DNA of 64,000 bases from DAOPJM01 sp035399665. Its GTDB lineage: Bacteria > Bacillota > Clostridia > Christensenellales > CAG-138. This document shows positions 8,204 through 17,738 of the stretch, piece after piece. The first letter of the stretch is position 1. Each line of letters starts with the position of its first letter. The translations under genes were made by a program, and so were the position numbers. The DNA is taken from positions 62,001-126,000 of the forward strand of contig DAOPJM010000001.1 of assembly GCA_035399665.1 (NCBI GenBank), written 5' to 3'. The notes below the pieces were generated by a model. That model worked only from the letters and a program-made list of their open reading frames with translations, searched no databases and had not been told where the DNA came from.

Positions 8204-10032
8204 CTTATAAGGTTTTGGACAGGATCAACGGACCCGAGGACGTAAAGAAGCTGAGCGCCGACGAGCTGACGCAGCTTTGCTCGGATCTTCGCGCCTGCAT
8301 GATAGACACCGTGTCCAAGAACGGCGGACATTTGGCGGCGTCCTTGGGTGCAACAGAGCTGATTGTAGCCCTGCATAGGAGCTTCGACAGTCCCACGGAC
8401 AAAATTGTTTTCGACGTAGGGCATCAGGCGTATGCGCATAAGCTGCTCACGGGAAGGCGCGAAAGCTTTACGGGCTTGCGCAGGAGCGGCGGCATTTCGG
8501 GCTTTCCAAAGCGTGAGGAGAGCTGCCACGACGCTTTCAATACCGGCCACGCATCCACCTCCATTTCGGCCGCGCTTGGCATGGCGCGAGGCATGAAGCT
8601 GGAGGGCAAGGAGGGCAGGGTGGTCGCGGTCATAGGCGACGGAGCCATGACCGGCGGCATGGCCTACGAAGCCTTGGACGACGCGGGAGCTTCCAAGACC
8701 CCGCTTATAATAGTTTTGAACGATAACTCCATGTCCATATCGCCGAACGTCGGAGCTATGCACCGCAGCTTGGACAGTATGCGCATAAGCCGCGGCTACA
8801 ACAGGTTCAAGCAGTTCATTGTAAGAAGCTTGGACACCGGCAAAGTCGGCAAGTGGATGTCCGATCATATGCAGACACTCAAAAACAGGATCAAGCATTT
8901 TCTCATGCCCAACCTCTTGTTTGAGGAGCTGGGCTTCACCTATATAGGTCCCATCGACGGGCATGATATCGCAAGGATGACAAAGCTGTTCACCAAGGCG
9001 AAGGAGCTTGATCACCCCGTAATAGTGCATGTTCGGACGCAAAAGGGCAAGGGCTACACCTTCTCGGAGAACGACCCGGAGAAGTTCCATGGGATAGGCG
9101 CGTTTTCTATAAGCACAGGCGAGGTCAATAAACGCGGAGCTATGGGTAACTCCAAGGTGTTCGGAAACGCTTTATGCGAGCTTGCAAAGAAGGACGAGCG
9201 TATAGCGGCGGTGACGGCGGCCATGCCGAGCGGCACGGGCTTGACGGAGTTTGCAAAGCGCTTCCCCGACAGGTTTTTTGACGTAGGAATAGCGGAGCAG
9301 CACGCGCTTACCATGGCGGCGGGAATGGCGACTACGGGAGCAAGACCCGTGGTGGCCATATATTCAAGCTTTTTGCAGAGGGGCTATGACCAGATTCTGC
9401 ATGACATATGCCTTATGAAGCTGCCTGTCGTAATCTGCGCGGACAGAGCCGGTCTTGTGGGCGAGGACGGCGAGACGCATCAGGGCGTATACGACGCGGC
9501 GTTCTTTTTGACCATGCCCAACCTTGCGATATACTCACCCGCAACCACGGGTGAGCTTGAGGCCATGCTGAAGATGGCGCTTGAGCGCGAGGAACCCTGC
9601 GTAATTCGATATAATCGCGGAGTGCTGCCGAAGCTTGAAGTGCCTACGGAATTGAGCTTTGGCAAGTGGGCTGTGCTGAATCCCATTTCGGATGTAAACA
9701 TTATTTCAACGGGGACTATGGCTCCGCTTGCTCTTGAGGTCGCAAAAAAGCATGGCGTGGGCATGATACACGCAAGGTTTTTGCAGCCTGCGGACAGCGA
9801 ATTGTTGGATGAGCTGAAGCAAAGACACGCCAAGGTTTTGGTGGTTGAGGAGAATATCCCCGCTCTTTGCGTTGTAGTAACACTGAAGCTCAACACCTGC
9901 CGTGTCGAGACGCTTGCGCTGCCGAGAACGCCTATCACCCACGCATCGGTCACGCAGCAGCGTGAGAAGTACGGGTTTACGGTTGAGGGCATAGAAGCCG
10001 CGCTGTCGCGCTTGCAGGGGGACGAAGCATGA
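8200..10032 (+). CDS. dxs: 1-deoxy-D-xylulose-5-phosphate synthase
   Basis: A 610-residue thiamine-diphosphate enzyme that joins pyruvate and glyceraldehyde 3-phosphate in the first step of the MEP isoprenoid pathway. It shows GHQAYAHKLLTGR, the ThDP motif GDGAMTGGMAYEALDDAG...LIIVLNDN, DGHD and, in the central domain, DVGIAEQHA with FLQRGYDQ. ATG 8200 overlaps the ispA stop. The protein is of normal length and its key motifs are intact. Confidence 0.97.
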   Translation: MTYKVLDRINGPEDVKKLSADELTQLCSDLRACMIDTVSKNGGHLAASLGATELIVALHRSFDSPTDKIVFDVGHQAYAHKLLTGRRESFTGLRRSGGISGFPKREESCHDAFNTGHASTSISAALGMARGMKLEGKEGRVVAVIGDGAMTGGMAYEALDDAGASKTPLIIVLNDNSMSISPNVGAMHRSLDSMRISRGYNRFKQFIVRSLDTGKVGKWMSDHMQTLKNRIKHFLMPNLLFEELGFTYIGPIDGHDIARMTKLFTKAKELDHPVIVHVRTQKGKGYTFSENDPEKFHGIGAFSISTGEVNKRGAMGNSKVFGNALCELAKKDERIAAVTAAMPSGTGLTEFAKRFPDRFFDVGIAEQHALTMAAGMATTGARPVVAIYSSFLQRGYDQILHDICLMKLPVVICADRAGLVGEDGETHQGVYDAAFFLTMPNLAIYSPATTGELEAMLKMALEREEPCVIRYNRGVLPKLEVPTELSFGKWAVLNPISDVNIISTGTMAPLALEVAKKHGVGMIHARFLQPADSELLDELKQRHAKVLVVEENIPALCVVVTLKLNTCRVETLALPRTPITHASVTQQREKYGFTVEGIEAALSRLQGDEA

Positions 10033-10844
10033 AGCAGCGGTTGGATGTCGCCATGACGGAGCTGGGGCTTGCACCTTCAAGAGAACGCGCTCAGTCACTG
10101 ATAATGGCGGGCGTGGTGCGGGTTAACAACATAAAGGTCGATAAGGCGGGAAAGCAGGTAAGTGAAGGCGATACCATTACCGTAATAGAGGACGCTATAC
10201 CCTTTGTCAGCAGAGGCGGGCTAAAGCTGCAAAAGGCTATGGACAGCTTCGGCTTGAGCTTGGAGGGCAAGCGCTGCGCCGATATAGGAGCTTCGACCGG
10301 CGGGTTTACCGACTGTATGCTAAAGCACGGAGCAGCGGAGGTTTTCGCCATTGACGTGGGTTACGGACAGTTGGATTGGAGCCTTCGGACAAACGAGCGG
10401 GTTAAGGTCATGGAACGCACAAACGCAAGGTTTATGGAGCCATCTTGGTTTGGTCTGCCGCTCGACTTTGCATCCATTGACGTTTCCTTCATTTCGCTAA
10501 GGCTCATATTGCCGCCGCTGTATGACTGCCTTTTGGAGGGCGGGAAGGTGGTGGCGCTCATCAAGCCGCAGTTCGAGGCCGGCAAAGCCGAGGTCAAAAA
10601 GGGCAGCGGGGTTATACTCAGCGAGCAAATTCATGAGAGGGTTTGCACGGAAATCATGGAGTTTGCATCGGGCTTGAATTTCACGGTAGAGGGGCTTGCA
10701 TTTTCTCCCATAACCGGCCCCAAGGGAAACATCGAGTTTCTTATCTTACTTCAAAAGGGTGGGTGCGAAAATGTCACAGATCCTGGCGATTTTCGAATGA
10801 TTTCCCAAAATGTGGTGGAAAACGCGCACAGGGAGCTAAAATAA
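10029..10844 (+). CDS. TlyA family RNA methyltransferase
   Basis: A 271-residue protein with an N-terminal S4 RNA-binding domain (RLDVAMTELGLAPSRERAQSLI) and a FtsJ-like SAM methyltransferase domain containing DIGASTGGFTDCMLKHGA and SIDVSFISL. TlyA enzymes 2'-O-methylate rRNA cytidines in some species; here the target is inferred. It overlaps dxs by four bases and lies before nadK-argR-recN, the standard clostridial order. Confidence 0.92.
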   Translation: MKQRLDVAMTELGLAPSRERAQSLIMAGVVRVNNIKVDKAGKQVSEGDTITVIEDAIPFVSRGGLKLQKAMDSFGLSLEGKRCADIGASTGGFTDCMLKHGAAEVFAIDVGYGQLDWSLRTNERVKVMERTNARFMEPSWFGLPLDFASIDVSFISLRLILPPLYDCLLEGGKVVALIKPQFEAGKAEVKKGSGVILSEQIHERVCTEIMEFASGLNFTVEGLAFSPITGPKGNIEFLILLQKGGCENVTDPGDFRMISQNVVENAHRELK

Positions 10845-10868
10845 ATTCAAAATTTATTCATATTTGTC

Positions 10869-10897
10869 TTGATATTTTCGGGACAAGAATGTATAAT
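10869..10897 (+). promoter_or_regulatory. SigA-type promoter for nadK-argR-recN
   Basis: TTGATA (10869-10874) and a perfect TATAAT (10892-10897) are separated by 17 bases. The element lies just after tlyA and argues that nadK translation starts downstream of about 10904. Confidence 0.8.
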
Positions 10898-10930
10898 AAC
10901 TATGCTATATTCACGGAGGAGCACAAAATC

Positions 10931-11713
10931 GTGATTCTTGGCTTTTCGGCTAACCCTCAGCGTCCGTCGACGTATGAGGCGCGCATTAGACTGATGGAGC
11001 TTTCTCGACAGGCGGGGTACATCTGCCATAGGTTTGAGGAGCTTCCCCAAGACGGCGCCGGCATAGATCTGTTGGTCGTTGTGGGCGGCGACGGAGCCTT
11101 GATACGCAGAGCGAAGGAAGCGTCCATATGGAATGTTCCGCTGATGGGTGTGAACCTTGGCAGGATAGGTTTTTTAAGCGAGGTCTGCGAGGCTGATTTT
11201 CCTGAGGCATTAAGGCGTTATTCCATTGGCGAATACTACCTGGACGAGCGTGCGATGCTTGATTGCAGCTTGAATGGCGAGTATATGTACAGCTGCCTGA
11301 ACGATGTACTGGTGTTCAAGCACTCGTTTTCGGGAGTTACACAGATGGAGCTTTTCGTGAATGGCGAAAGCGTGGGTACCCTGTTTGGGGACGGGGTAGT
11401 GGCAGCGTCACCGACGGGAGCTACGGGCTATTCGCTCTCGGCGGGCGGGCCGATAGTCGCGGGCGAGCTTAGAGCAATGCTTGTTACGCCTATATGTCCG
11501 CATACTCTGCATATGCGTCCCATCGCGACTTCTATCGATTCCTCGGTAGTGGTCAAGGTGGTGGACAAGGCGGTGCTGGCGGGTGACGGAGTTCGCCTTG
11601 CCGAATTGAATTCAGGGGATTCTGTAGCCGTGACCGGCTCAAAACGGTCGGTCAAGCTTGTGCGATTCGAACGAAACTCCCTGTTTCGCAGGATCAGAGA
11701 ACGGCTAACCTAA
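10931..11713 (+). CDS. nadK: NAD kinase
   Basis: A 260-residue ATP-NAD kinase that makes NADP. It contains the GGDGALIRRAK motif, the MGVNLGRIGFLSE segment and DGVVAASPTGATGYSLSAGGPI. I choose GTG 10931, which follows GGAGGA at 10915-10920. The in-frame ATG at 10889 lies inside the spacer/-10 of the promoter and cannot be on that transcript. The protein begins ILGFSANPQ, matching the family's first strand. Confidence 0.93.
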   Translation: MILGFSANPQRPSTYEARIRLMELSRQAGYICHRFEELPQDGAGIDLLVVVGGDGALIRRAKEASIWNVPLMGVNLGRIGFLSEVCEADFPEALRRYSIGEYYLDERAMLDCSLNGEYMYSCLNDVLVFKHSFSGVTQMELFVNGESVGTLFGDGVVAASPTGATGYSLSAGGPIVAGELRAMLVTPICPHTLHMRPIATSIDSSVVVKVVDKAVLAGDGVRLAELNSGDSVAVTGSKRSVKLVRFERNSLFRRIRERLT

Positions 11714-11743
11714 GTATACACTAATGTTCGGAAGGGGTTTATT

Positions 11744-12193
11744 ATGAAAGCAAGCAGACACGAAATGATCAGCAAGCTGGTCGCAACCGAGAACATTGAA
11801 ACGCAGGAAGACCTTGCGCGTCTTTTGCGTGACAACGGTTTTCAGGTAACTCAGGCGACGGTCTCCAGGGACATCAAGGAGCTGAAGCTCATAAAGATGC
11901 TCTCACCCGAGGGCCGCTACAAGTATGCCACGCAGGACAGGAAAGAGTCCGACAAGCAGGAGCAGCTCGTTCGTATGTTCTCCAGCTGCGTTCTCTCCAT
12001 AACCGCGACGGGAAACCTTATCATCATCAAGACCATCCCTGCAAGCGCACAGATGGCGGGCGAAGCTATTGATTCGCTGAGATGGCCCGAGGTTGCGGGA
12101 AGCTTGGCAGGCGACAACACGATCTTCGTTGCAATCCGTGACGGCAAGAACGTTGCCGAGATGGTTCGCAAGTTCACCAAGCTCGTAAAGTAA
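11744..12193 (+). CDS. argR: Arginine repressor ArgR
   Basis: A 149-residue regulator with an N-terminal winged helix (SRHEMISKLVATENIETQ, then QATVSRDIKELKLIK) and a C-terminal oligomerisation domain with GDNTIFVAIRD, which binds arginine in known family members. It represses arginine synthesis genes and can activate catabolism. The position between nadK and recN is typical of Clostridia and Bacilli. An AAGGGG site precedes the ATG. Confidence 0.96.
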   Translation: MKASRHEMISKLVATENIETQEDLARLLRDNGFQVTQATVSRDIKELKLIKMLSPEGRYKYATQDRKESDKQEQLVRMFSSCVLSITATGNLIIIKTIPASAQMAGEAIDSLRWPEVAGSLAGDNTIFVAIRDGKNVAEMVRKFTKLVK

Positions 12194-12216
12194 GTCGCTT
12201 GAATTGGCTTTAGGCC

Positions 12217-13884
12217 ATGCTGAGTTCACTGCATATAAACAATATTGCCTTGATAGATAAGCTCGACATCAGTTTTGGTGCGGGCTTTTCTGCGTTGACC
12301 GGCGAAACGGGAGCGGGCAAGTCCATCCTGATTGAGGCCGTGGGCTTCATATTGGGCGAACGCGCCAACAGGGACAGTGTGAGGACGGGAACCGCCAAGG
12401 CTTCCGCCGAGGCGGAATTTGAGATAAGCCAAGACGGACCCGCCGCAAGCTTCCTAAAGGAACGCGATTTGTACGACGGCGAGCTTCTGACGGTCTACCG
12501 TGAGCTTGCGGCAAGCGGAAGGGGCGTTTGCAGGATTAACGGAACCATGGTCTCAGCTTCCGAACTAAAGCAGCTTGGCGAGCTGCTGTGCGATTTGCAC
12601 GGGCAGCATGCGCACCAGTCGCTGCTGAATCCCGATACGCATATAGGGCTTGTGGACGCTTTCGCGGGTAACTTAGAGCTTAGGAACGAGCTTAGCTCTG
12701 TGCGGCTTGCAGCTATGCAGAAGCGGCGCGAGCTGAACGAACTGCGTCAGGGTATCAGCGACAGGGCGCGCCGCCTTGACATGATAGGCTATCAGCTCAA
12801 CGAGATAGATTCCGCCGAGCTGAACGAGGGCGAGGAGGAGGAGCTTCTTTCGGTGCGCGATCGTATGCGCAACGCCGAAGCAATCATGGAGGGTCTTAAC
12901 CTTGCGCATGAGGCGCTGTACGGCGAGGAAGGCGCATTGACGAAGATGACCGAAGCGAAGGAGGGCTTAGGCTCGATAAGCGGCTTCGACACAGAGTACG
13001 AAAAGCAGCGAGCCGCCTTGGAGACTGCGTACTATACCGCGGAGGATGTAGCGATAGCCCTGCGCAACTATATCGCAGATTTCAGCTTTGAACCTGATAC
13101 GCTTGAACAGGCCGAGGACAGGCTTGAGCTTATTTCAAGGCTGAAAAAGAAGTACGGCTCCGACATAAAGAGCATACTTGAGTACAGGAACAAGATTGCC
13201 TTGGAGCGTGAGGGGCTTGACAACGCCGATGAGCGTAAGGAGCTGCTTGAACGCGAGGAGAAAAGGGCGACAGATAACTTTTCAAGGCTTGCCGAGAAGC
13301 TTTCAGACACAAGAAAGAAGGCGGCTGAACGCCTCAAGACCGAGATAGAGCGACATCTTCACGACATGGGTATGCCGTTCGCGAGCTTTTCCGCAGAGTT
13401 CAAGACCGTTACGGCGAGCGAGCTTGCCGAAAACGGAGTGGACGCCATGGAGTTCACCTTCAGCGCCAACAGGGGCGAACCCCTAAAGCCGCTTGCGAAG
13501 GTCGCGTCAGGCGGTGAGATTTCAAGGGTCATGCTTGCGTTCAAGACCGCGCTTGCGGGAGCGGACAGCATAGACACGCTGATTTTCGACGAGATAGACA
13601 CGGGCATTTCAGGTCTGACAGCGCTGACGGTGGCCAAGAAGATGCGTGAGCTGTCCAAGGCGCATCAGGTGCTTTCGGTTACGCACCTGCCGCAGATAGC
13701 CGCCCACGCCGATTATCAGTACCTTATATATAAGGAAACAAGGGATGACAAGACCATTTCGTCCGCACGTCTGCTTGACGAGGATGAGCGCCCCGCGGAG
13801 CTTGCAAGGATAATGGGCAGCACCTCGGACGACGCCGCCGCCATAGAGCACGCAAGACAGCTTTTGAAGCGTTCGGCAGAGTAG
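12217..13884 (+). CDS. recN: DNA repair protein RecN
   Basis: A 555-residue SMC-like ATPase that acts in double-strand break repair. It starts with LSSLHINNIALIDKLDISF, has the Walker A GETGAGKSIL, a central coiled coil and a C-terminal ABC half with SGGEISRVMLAFK and LIFDEIDTGISG. The ATG at 12217 has no strong SD. In many spore-formers recN is followed by spoIVB and spo0A; here it converges on sigE instead. Confidence 0.97.
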   Translation: MLSSLHINNIALIDKLDISFGAGFSALTGETGAGKSILIEAVGFILGERANRDSVRTGTAKASAEAEFEISQDGPAASFLKERDLYDGELLTVYRELAASGRGVCRINGTMVSASELKQLGELLCDLHGQHAHQSLLNPDTHIGLVDAFAGNLELRNELSSVRLAAMQKRRELNELRQGISDRARRLDMIGYQLNEIDSAELNEGEEEELLSVRDRMRNAEAIMEGLNLAHEALYGEEGALTKMTEAKEGLGSISGFDTEYEKQRAALETAYYTAEDVAIALRNYIADFSFEPDTLEQAEDRLELISRLKKKYGSDIKSILEYRNKIALEREGLDNADERKELLEREEKRATDNFSRLAEKLSDTRKKAAERLKTEIERHLHDMGMPFASFSAEFKTVTASELAENGVDAMEFTFSANRGEPLKPLAKVASGGEISRVMLAFKTALAGADSIDTLIFDEIDTGISGLTALTVAKKMRELSKAHQVLSVTHLPQIAAHADYQYLIYKETRDDKTISSARLLDEDERPAELARIMGSTSDDAAAIEHARQLLKRSAE

Positions 13885-13916
13885 ACCGCATAGCCCTTAT
13901 GGGCGCAGGCTTAACA

Positions 13917-14639
13917 TTATTGATAGCCTTGCATCTTCAGCATTTCGCGTTTGAGCTGCTTGATGATACGCTTTTCAAGCCGTGAGATATAGCTTTGGGA
14001 GATACCGAGCATATCCGCGGCTTGCTTTTGCGTTTTGGGGTCGGAGTGCTTAAGCCCATATCTTATATGGAGAATCTCCTTTTCGCGTTCGTTGAGCGTC
14101 GCCATAGCCTCAAGCAGCAGCTCCTTTTCGGCCTCGTCCTCAAGGCCTCGGCTCACTTCGTCCTTGTCGGTACCCAATATATCCGAAAGCAGCAGCTCGT
14201 TGCCGTCCCAGTCTATATTCAGAGGCTCATCGAAGCTGACCTCCAGCTTGAGCTTGCAGCTCTTGCGCAGATACATAAGTATCTCGTTTTTAATGCAGCG
14301 CGAAGCGTAGGTCGCAAGCTTTATCTGCTTGTCGCTCTTGAAGGTGTTCACCGCCTTGATAAGGCCTATCGTACCTATGGAAATCAAGTCCTCCGTCAAC
14401 ACGCCCGTGTTGTCGAAGCGGCGGGCGATAAAGACCACCAGCCTAAGATTGTGAACTATCAGCTTTTCCCGTGCCGCCTCGTCCTGCGGCATCGCCGCGA
14501 CAAGACGGGCTTCCTCGTCGGGGTTGAGCGGCGGGGGCAGTGTTTCGCCCGAACGCATGTAGTCCAAACTGCTTCGTGCGGCAAGTCTCAAAGAAAGCCT
14601 CAGCCAAAGCCTTTGCACAAACCAAACCAGTCTTCTCAT
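13917..14639 (-). CDS. sigE: RNA polymerase sporulation sigma factor SigE
   Basis: A 240-residue SigE with a basic, hydrophobic N-terminal pro-region (about residues 1-30) that SpoIIGA removes in known systems. Region 2 reads NLRLVVFIARRFDNTG and DLISIGTIGLIKAVNTF; region 4 contains DMLGISQSYISRLEKRIIKQL. The EVSFDEPLNIDWDGNELLLSD segment is diagnostic of SigE. SigE drives early mother-cell transcription, including spoIIIA in known species. An AAGGAG site lies eight bases before the ATG. It is the last gene of a spoIIE-spoIIGA-sigE operon. Confidence 0.97.
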   Translation of the reverse strand: MRRLVWFVQRLWLRLSLRLAARSSLDYMRSGETLPPPLNPDEEARLVAAMPQDEAAREKLIVHNLRLVVFIARRFDNTGVLTEDLISIGTIGLIKAVNTFKSDKQIKLATYASRCIKNEILMYLRKSCKLKLEVSFDEPLNIDWDGNELLLSDILGTDKDEVSRGLEDEAEKELLLEAMATLNEREKEILHIRYGLKHSDPKTQKQAADMLGISQSYISRLEKRIIKQLKREMLKMQGYQ

Positions 14640-15390
14640 GATCCTTCTCCTTTTCGGGTATTATTGAAAGTGGGACTATCGCGTCCGCGTTTTTCACGCT
14701 TCTTGGAGCCTTCGCAACGAAGGCGGGAGGCGCCTCGACCCCGTCTATGTATATGACCTCGGTACGGGCCGCCCACAGCACGCCGTCGCCGCCCTGCGTA
14801 CAGTATGGTATGGGGCAGACGCCGCGCTTTATGTCATGCGAAACAAGTATTACGGGCAGGCCGCTCAAAGGCTCTCTGACAAGATTGCCGCTGTCCACCA
14901 TGGCGTCAAGCTCAATGCGTTCGCCGCTTACTATACAGACGAGACGAACGCGCCGCACCCGTGCCGTTCGGAGTATTCCGCGAAACATACGCGGCAAAAG
15001 AGTACAGGCGGTGAAGCACAAGAGAGCGGTGCGCAGGCGTATGGTGCCGCATATGACGCCGTTATAGCTTACGCTGCCGCCGAACGCGAGGGTCAGGAGC
15101 AGGGTCGCACCCGCGACTATTGCACAGGAAATGAAAATGCAGCATACGGTTTTTGGTAAGCCTATACCGCGCTTGAACAACGGCAGCGCGATAAGCGGAA
15201 GCAGCAGCAGCCTTAGCAGGGGCGGGAAAGGATACATCATAAACAGAAGCGCGAACACCGCACCTGCAATCGATGACAGGACTATGCGCCACAGTCGAAC
15301 CGACGTGCCGATAAGCACGCACGATAGGGCGTAAACAAGGTAGTTCATCATGAAATTGTCCAAGAGAAAAAGCTCAATTGATATCTTCAT
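14443..15390 (-). CDS. spoIIGA: Sigma-E processing peptidase SpoIIGA
   Basis: A membrane aspartic protease that matures pro-SigE. Residues 1-135 hold about five membrane segments; the protease domain has the catalytic DSGN at residue 166, followed by IPYCTQGGDGVLWAARTEV, which corresponds to the family's C-terminal sheet. Conserved sequence ends near residue 245, just before the sigE ribosome-binding site. The frame nevertheless continues 197 bp into sigE, adding about 65 residues of Arg/Gly/Ala-rich sequence unlike the family. That tail suggests a lost stop codon or a sequencing indel. Its ATG overlaps the spoIIE stop (ATGA). Confidence 0.9.
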   Translation of the reverse strand: MKISIELFLLDNFMMNYLVYALSCVLIGTSVRLWRIVLSSIAGAVFALLFMMYPFPPLLRLLLLPLIALPLFKRGIGLPKTVCCIFISCAIVAGATLLLTLAFGGSVSYNGVICGTIRLRTALLCFTACTLLPRMFRGILRTARVRRVRLVCIVSGERIELDAMVDSGNLVREPLSGLPVILVSHDIKRGVCPIPYCTQGGDGVLWAARTEVIYIDGVEAPPAFVAKAPRSVKNADAIVPLSIIPEKEKDHEKTGLVCAKALAEAFFETCRTKQFGLHAFGRNTAPAAQPRRGSPSCRGDAAGRGGTGKADSSQS

Positions 15391-17642
15391 GCTACTTTGA
15401 TGACCATCACGGTCATGTCATCGGCTCGGCTCATGCTCTGAGCCTTGGAGAGTAAGCCTTCGGCAAGCGATTTCGCACTTTTGGACGCGCCCTGCATAAG
15501 CTCGCTGTCAATGCTTGTTCCGATAACGTCCCAAACACCGTCCGAACACAGTACCAGTATGTCGCTGTTTTGCATGACAAAACGGGTTAGCGAGGGCTTG
15601 GCCTCGTCGATAATTCCACAGGGGAGAGCTTCGCCGAACAACACCTTGGGTTTGCCGCCCCTTAACAGCACGGAGGGGGGCGCGCCATATTTGGCAAGCT
15701 CGACCTGACCTGTTTCCAAATCGAGCGAAACCGCGTCAAGCGTCGCGTAGGTCTCTGCAACTCTGCGGGACATGAGCATACGGTTTACGTTTTCAAGTAC
15801 GAGTTCACGCGAAAGTCCCGAGCGATACAGGGAGAACAGCAGCGCGATAGCGGAATCGCTTTCACGACGGGCGCTTTCACCGCTGCCCATGCCGTCGGAA
15901 AGGGCGTAGACGACACGCGAGTTAACAAGCCTACAGCTTCCGCTTGAATCGCCGGACACGCTGCCGCCGTGCTTGGGCGCGGAGGCTACCGCCATAACAG
16001 CGTCAAGGGCGGGCTTTGGCTCAAGCTCAACTATGCAAGCCGTCCCGCGCAGTTCGCTGCGTATCATACTCAAGGACAAGTTCAGAGCCTTGCCCGCCGC
16101 TTTTACGGCCGCCCTTTGATGCTCGGGGTCAAAGCCGTTGAAGGCTATTCGTATCAGCATGGAGCCGGAAGGGTACAGTACCTCGGCGTGACGAACGTTA
16201 AAGCCGTCCGAAAGCAGGCTTTTCATGAGCTTGGTTTCCAGCTGCTCATCGTGCCAACGCTCGGTGAGTATGCGTTCGGATGTGCCGAAAAGCAGCTCGG
16301 ATATGCCCGAAAGCTGACGCTTGGCAAAGCTCAGACGCTTTGACATACGTTCCATACCCGCAAGCTGCGCTTCGGCCTGCGCCGACACAAGATACATACA
16401 GCCGACCAATTCAGGAAAATAGCGACAGTCGGAGTCTATCGGGGGCCGCAGGTACACACGTTCGCCGCGCTTGTAGCTTCTGAGCAGGTTTATCAGGGCG
16501 GCTTCGGTCGCGGGAGGGTCGATCCAGCATAACACCTTGGCCTCGCACTCGGAGCAAATACAGCGTGCGCTGCTCACGGCCCATGCCTCGGGGTCGCCCT
16601 GCTCGCCAATGCAGTCCTTGACGGAGAGCGGAGCCGCAAGCTCCTGCACCATTTCGGCCGTGATGCTCAGCTGTTCAGAGGCATGACCCCGTTGAGTATG
16701 CGAGGCGGATTCGCTGACCCCAACCCGCGTCGGCTTTTCGAAAAGAGCGGAGGCTACACTCCGCGACACCTCGGCGGGAATGAGCAGGAACAATACGGAG
16801 GCAATGACGAGGTTTTGCAGATTGACCATGTGCGCTTCCCCAAAGGTCCATGAAGCGAATACTATCGCAGCCGCAAAATAACCTATTATGGATTGCAGCT
16901 TGCCGTAGCTTTTGAGCGGCAAGGACAGTACCGCTCCGCACAGCAGAACGGCGGCGGAGGCGAGGGAGGATTGAGTGAGCGCGGTAAAGGCGCACACTAG
17001 CAAGCTTGAAAGACAAAAGCCCAACAAGCCGCTTGCATGTATCATAAGCATGGAGTACAGCAGCATAACGAGCATGGGCATGGATACTCCAAAGAAGCTG
17101 ATATCGTTCATCCCACATATGAGCATACACAACAGACAGGTATAACATGCCGCGCTGCCTTGGGTGAGGGTGCAGCTCTTGAACAGCTTGTAGGATTGAA
17201 CAAAGGCGACGCTTCCGCCAAGCGACAGCAGAATTCCAAGTGAAGCGTAGCCTATGCCGATGAAATTGAGCTTGCATTGTAAGGGTATCACGGCAAGCAT
17301 CAAAAGCGTGAACAGAAGAAGCCGAACGACGGAGGACGTCTTGAGCGCAAGAATGCGAAGCCCTATGCATATAAGTACAAATATGGCGACCGCCGCCATT
17401 ACTGCCCATTGTATCTTAGCGGCGAACAGACAGCCCAGCAGCAGACCAAAAAGCGCGAACAAGGGGTTTATGCTCAACAGCTCACAGGCAAGCACCAACG
17501 CGCACCCAAAGGGCGGGAACACTCCGTCTAAGCTGAAGCGCGAGCATACAAAGGCTGTAAGCACCAGCCCTCCGGCAAGGATCAGACTGTGCTTAAGTGA
17601 TTTGGCAAGACGATACTTTAGCGCTCCGCTCTTACTGTACAT
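15387..17642 (-). CDS. spoIIE: Stage II sporulation protein E (SpoIIE)
   Basis: A 751-residue serine phosphatase that dephosphorylates SpoIIAA and so activates SigF in the forespore. The N-terminal third has about ten membrane segments, then a central regulatory region, and a C-terminal PP2C domain with ALSDGMGSGESARRES, LCSDGVWDV and a final DDMTVMVIKVA. I favour the ATG at 17642, whose product starts MYSKSG; an ATG at 17735 and a TTG at 17744 extend the frame, but neither has a clear SD. The stop overlaps the spoIIGA start, so the three genes form one unit. Confidence 0.93.
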   Translation of the reverse strand: MYSKSGALKYRLAKSLKHSLILAGGLVLTAFVCSRFSLDGVFPPFGCALVLACELLSINPLFALFGLLLGCLFAAKIQWAVMAAVAIFVLICIGLRILALKTSSVVRLLLFTLLMLAVIPLQCKLNFIGIGYASLGILLSLGGSVAFVQSYKLFKSCTLTQGSAACYTCLLCMLICGMNDISFFGVSMPMLVMLLYSMLMIHASGLLGFCLSSLLVCAFTALTQSSLASAAVLLCGAVLSLPLKSYGKLQSIIGYFAAAIVFASWTFGEAHMVNLQNLVIASVLFLLIPAEVSRSVASALFEKPTRVGVSESASHTQRGHASEQLSITAEMVQELAAPLSVKDCIGEQGDPEAWAVSSARCICSECEAKVLCWIDPPATEAALINLLRSYKRGERVYLRPPIDSDCRYFPELVGCMYLVSAQAEAQLAGMERMSKRLSFAKRQLSGISELLFGTSERILTERWHDEQLETKLMKSLLSDGFNVRHAEVLYPSGSMLIRIAFNGFDPEHQRAAVKAAGKALNLSLSMIRSELRGTACIVELEPKPALDAVMAVASAPKHGGSVSGDSSGSCRLVNSRVVYALSDGMGSGESARRESDSAIALLFSLYRSGLSRELVLENVNRMLMSRRVAETYATLDAVSLDLETGQVELAKYGAPPSVLLRGGKPKVLFGEALPCGIIDEAKPSLTRFVMQNSDILVLCSDGVWDVIGTSIDSELMQGASKSAKSLAEGLLSKAQSMSRADDMTVMVIKVA

Positions 17643-17738
17643 ATTTGGAATGGTACAGCAAACGAGGGTGTATAACCCTGCAATTTTCGCCGCAAGGGGG
17701 TAAAACAAAGCGACAGGCTGTGCAGACTTATGCATATA

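Noticed and set aside
8056..9090. 344-codon frame antisense to dxs and ispA
   Set aside because: It spans two well-supported genes and shows no family similarity or start signal.
10889..10891. ATG as nadK start
   Set aside because: It lies within the promoter, upstream of the expected transcription start; the GTG at 10931 has the ribosome-binding site and fits the family N-terminus.
13885..13916. Small GCCC-TTAT-GGGC hairpin between recN and sigE
   Set aside because: Four pairs without a T-run are too little to call a terminator.
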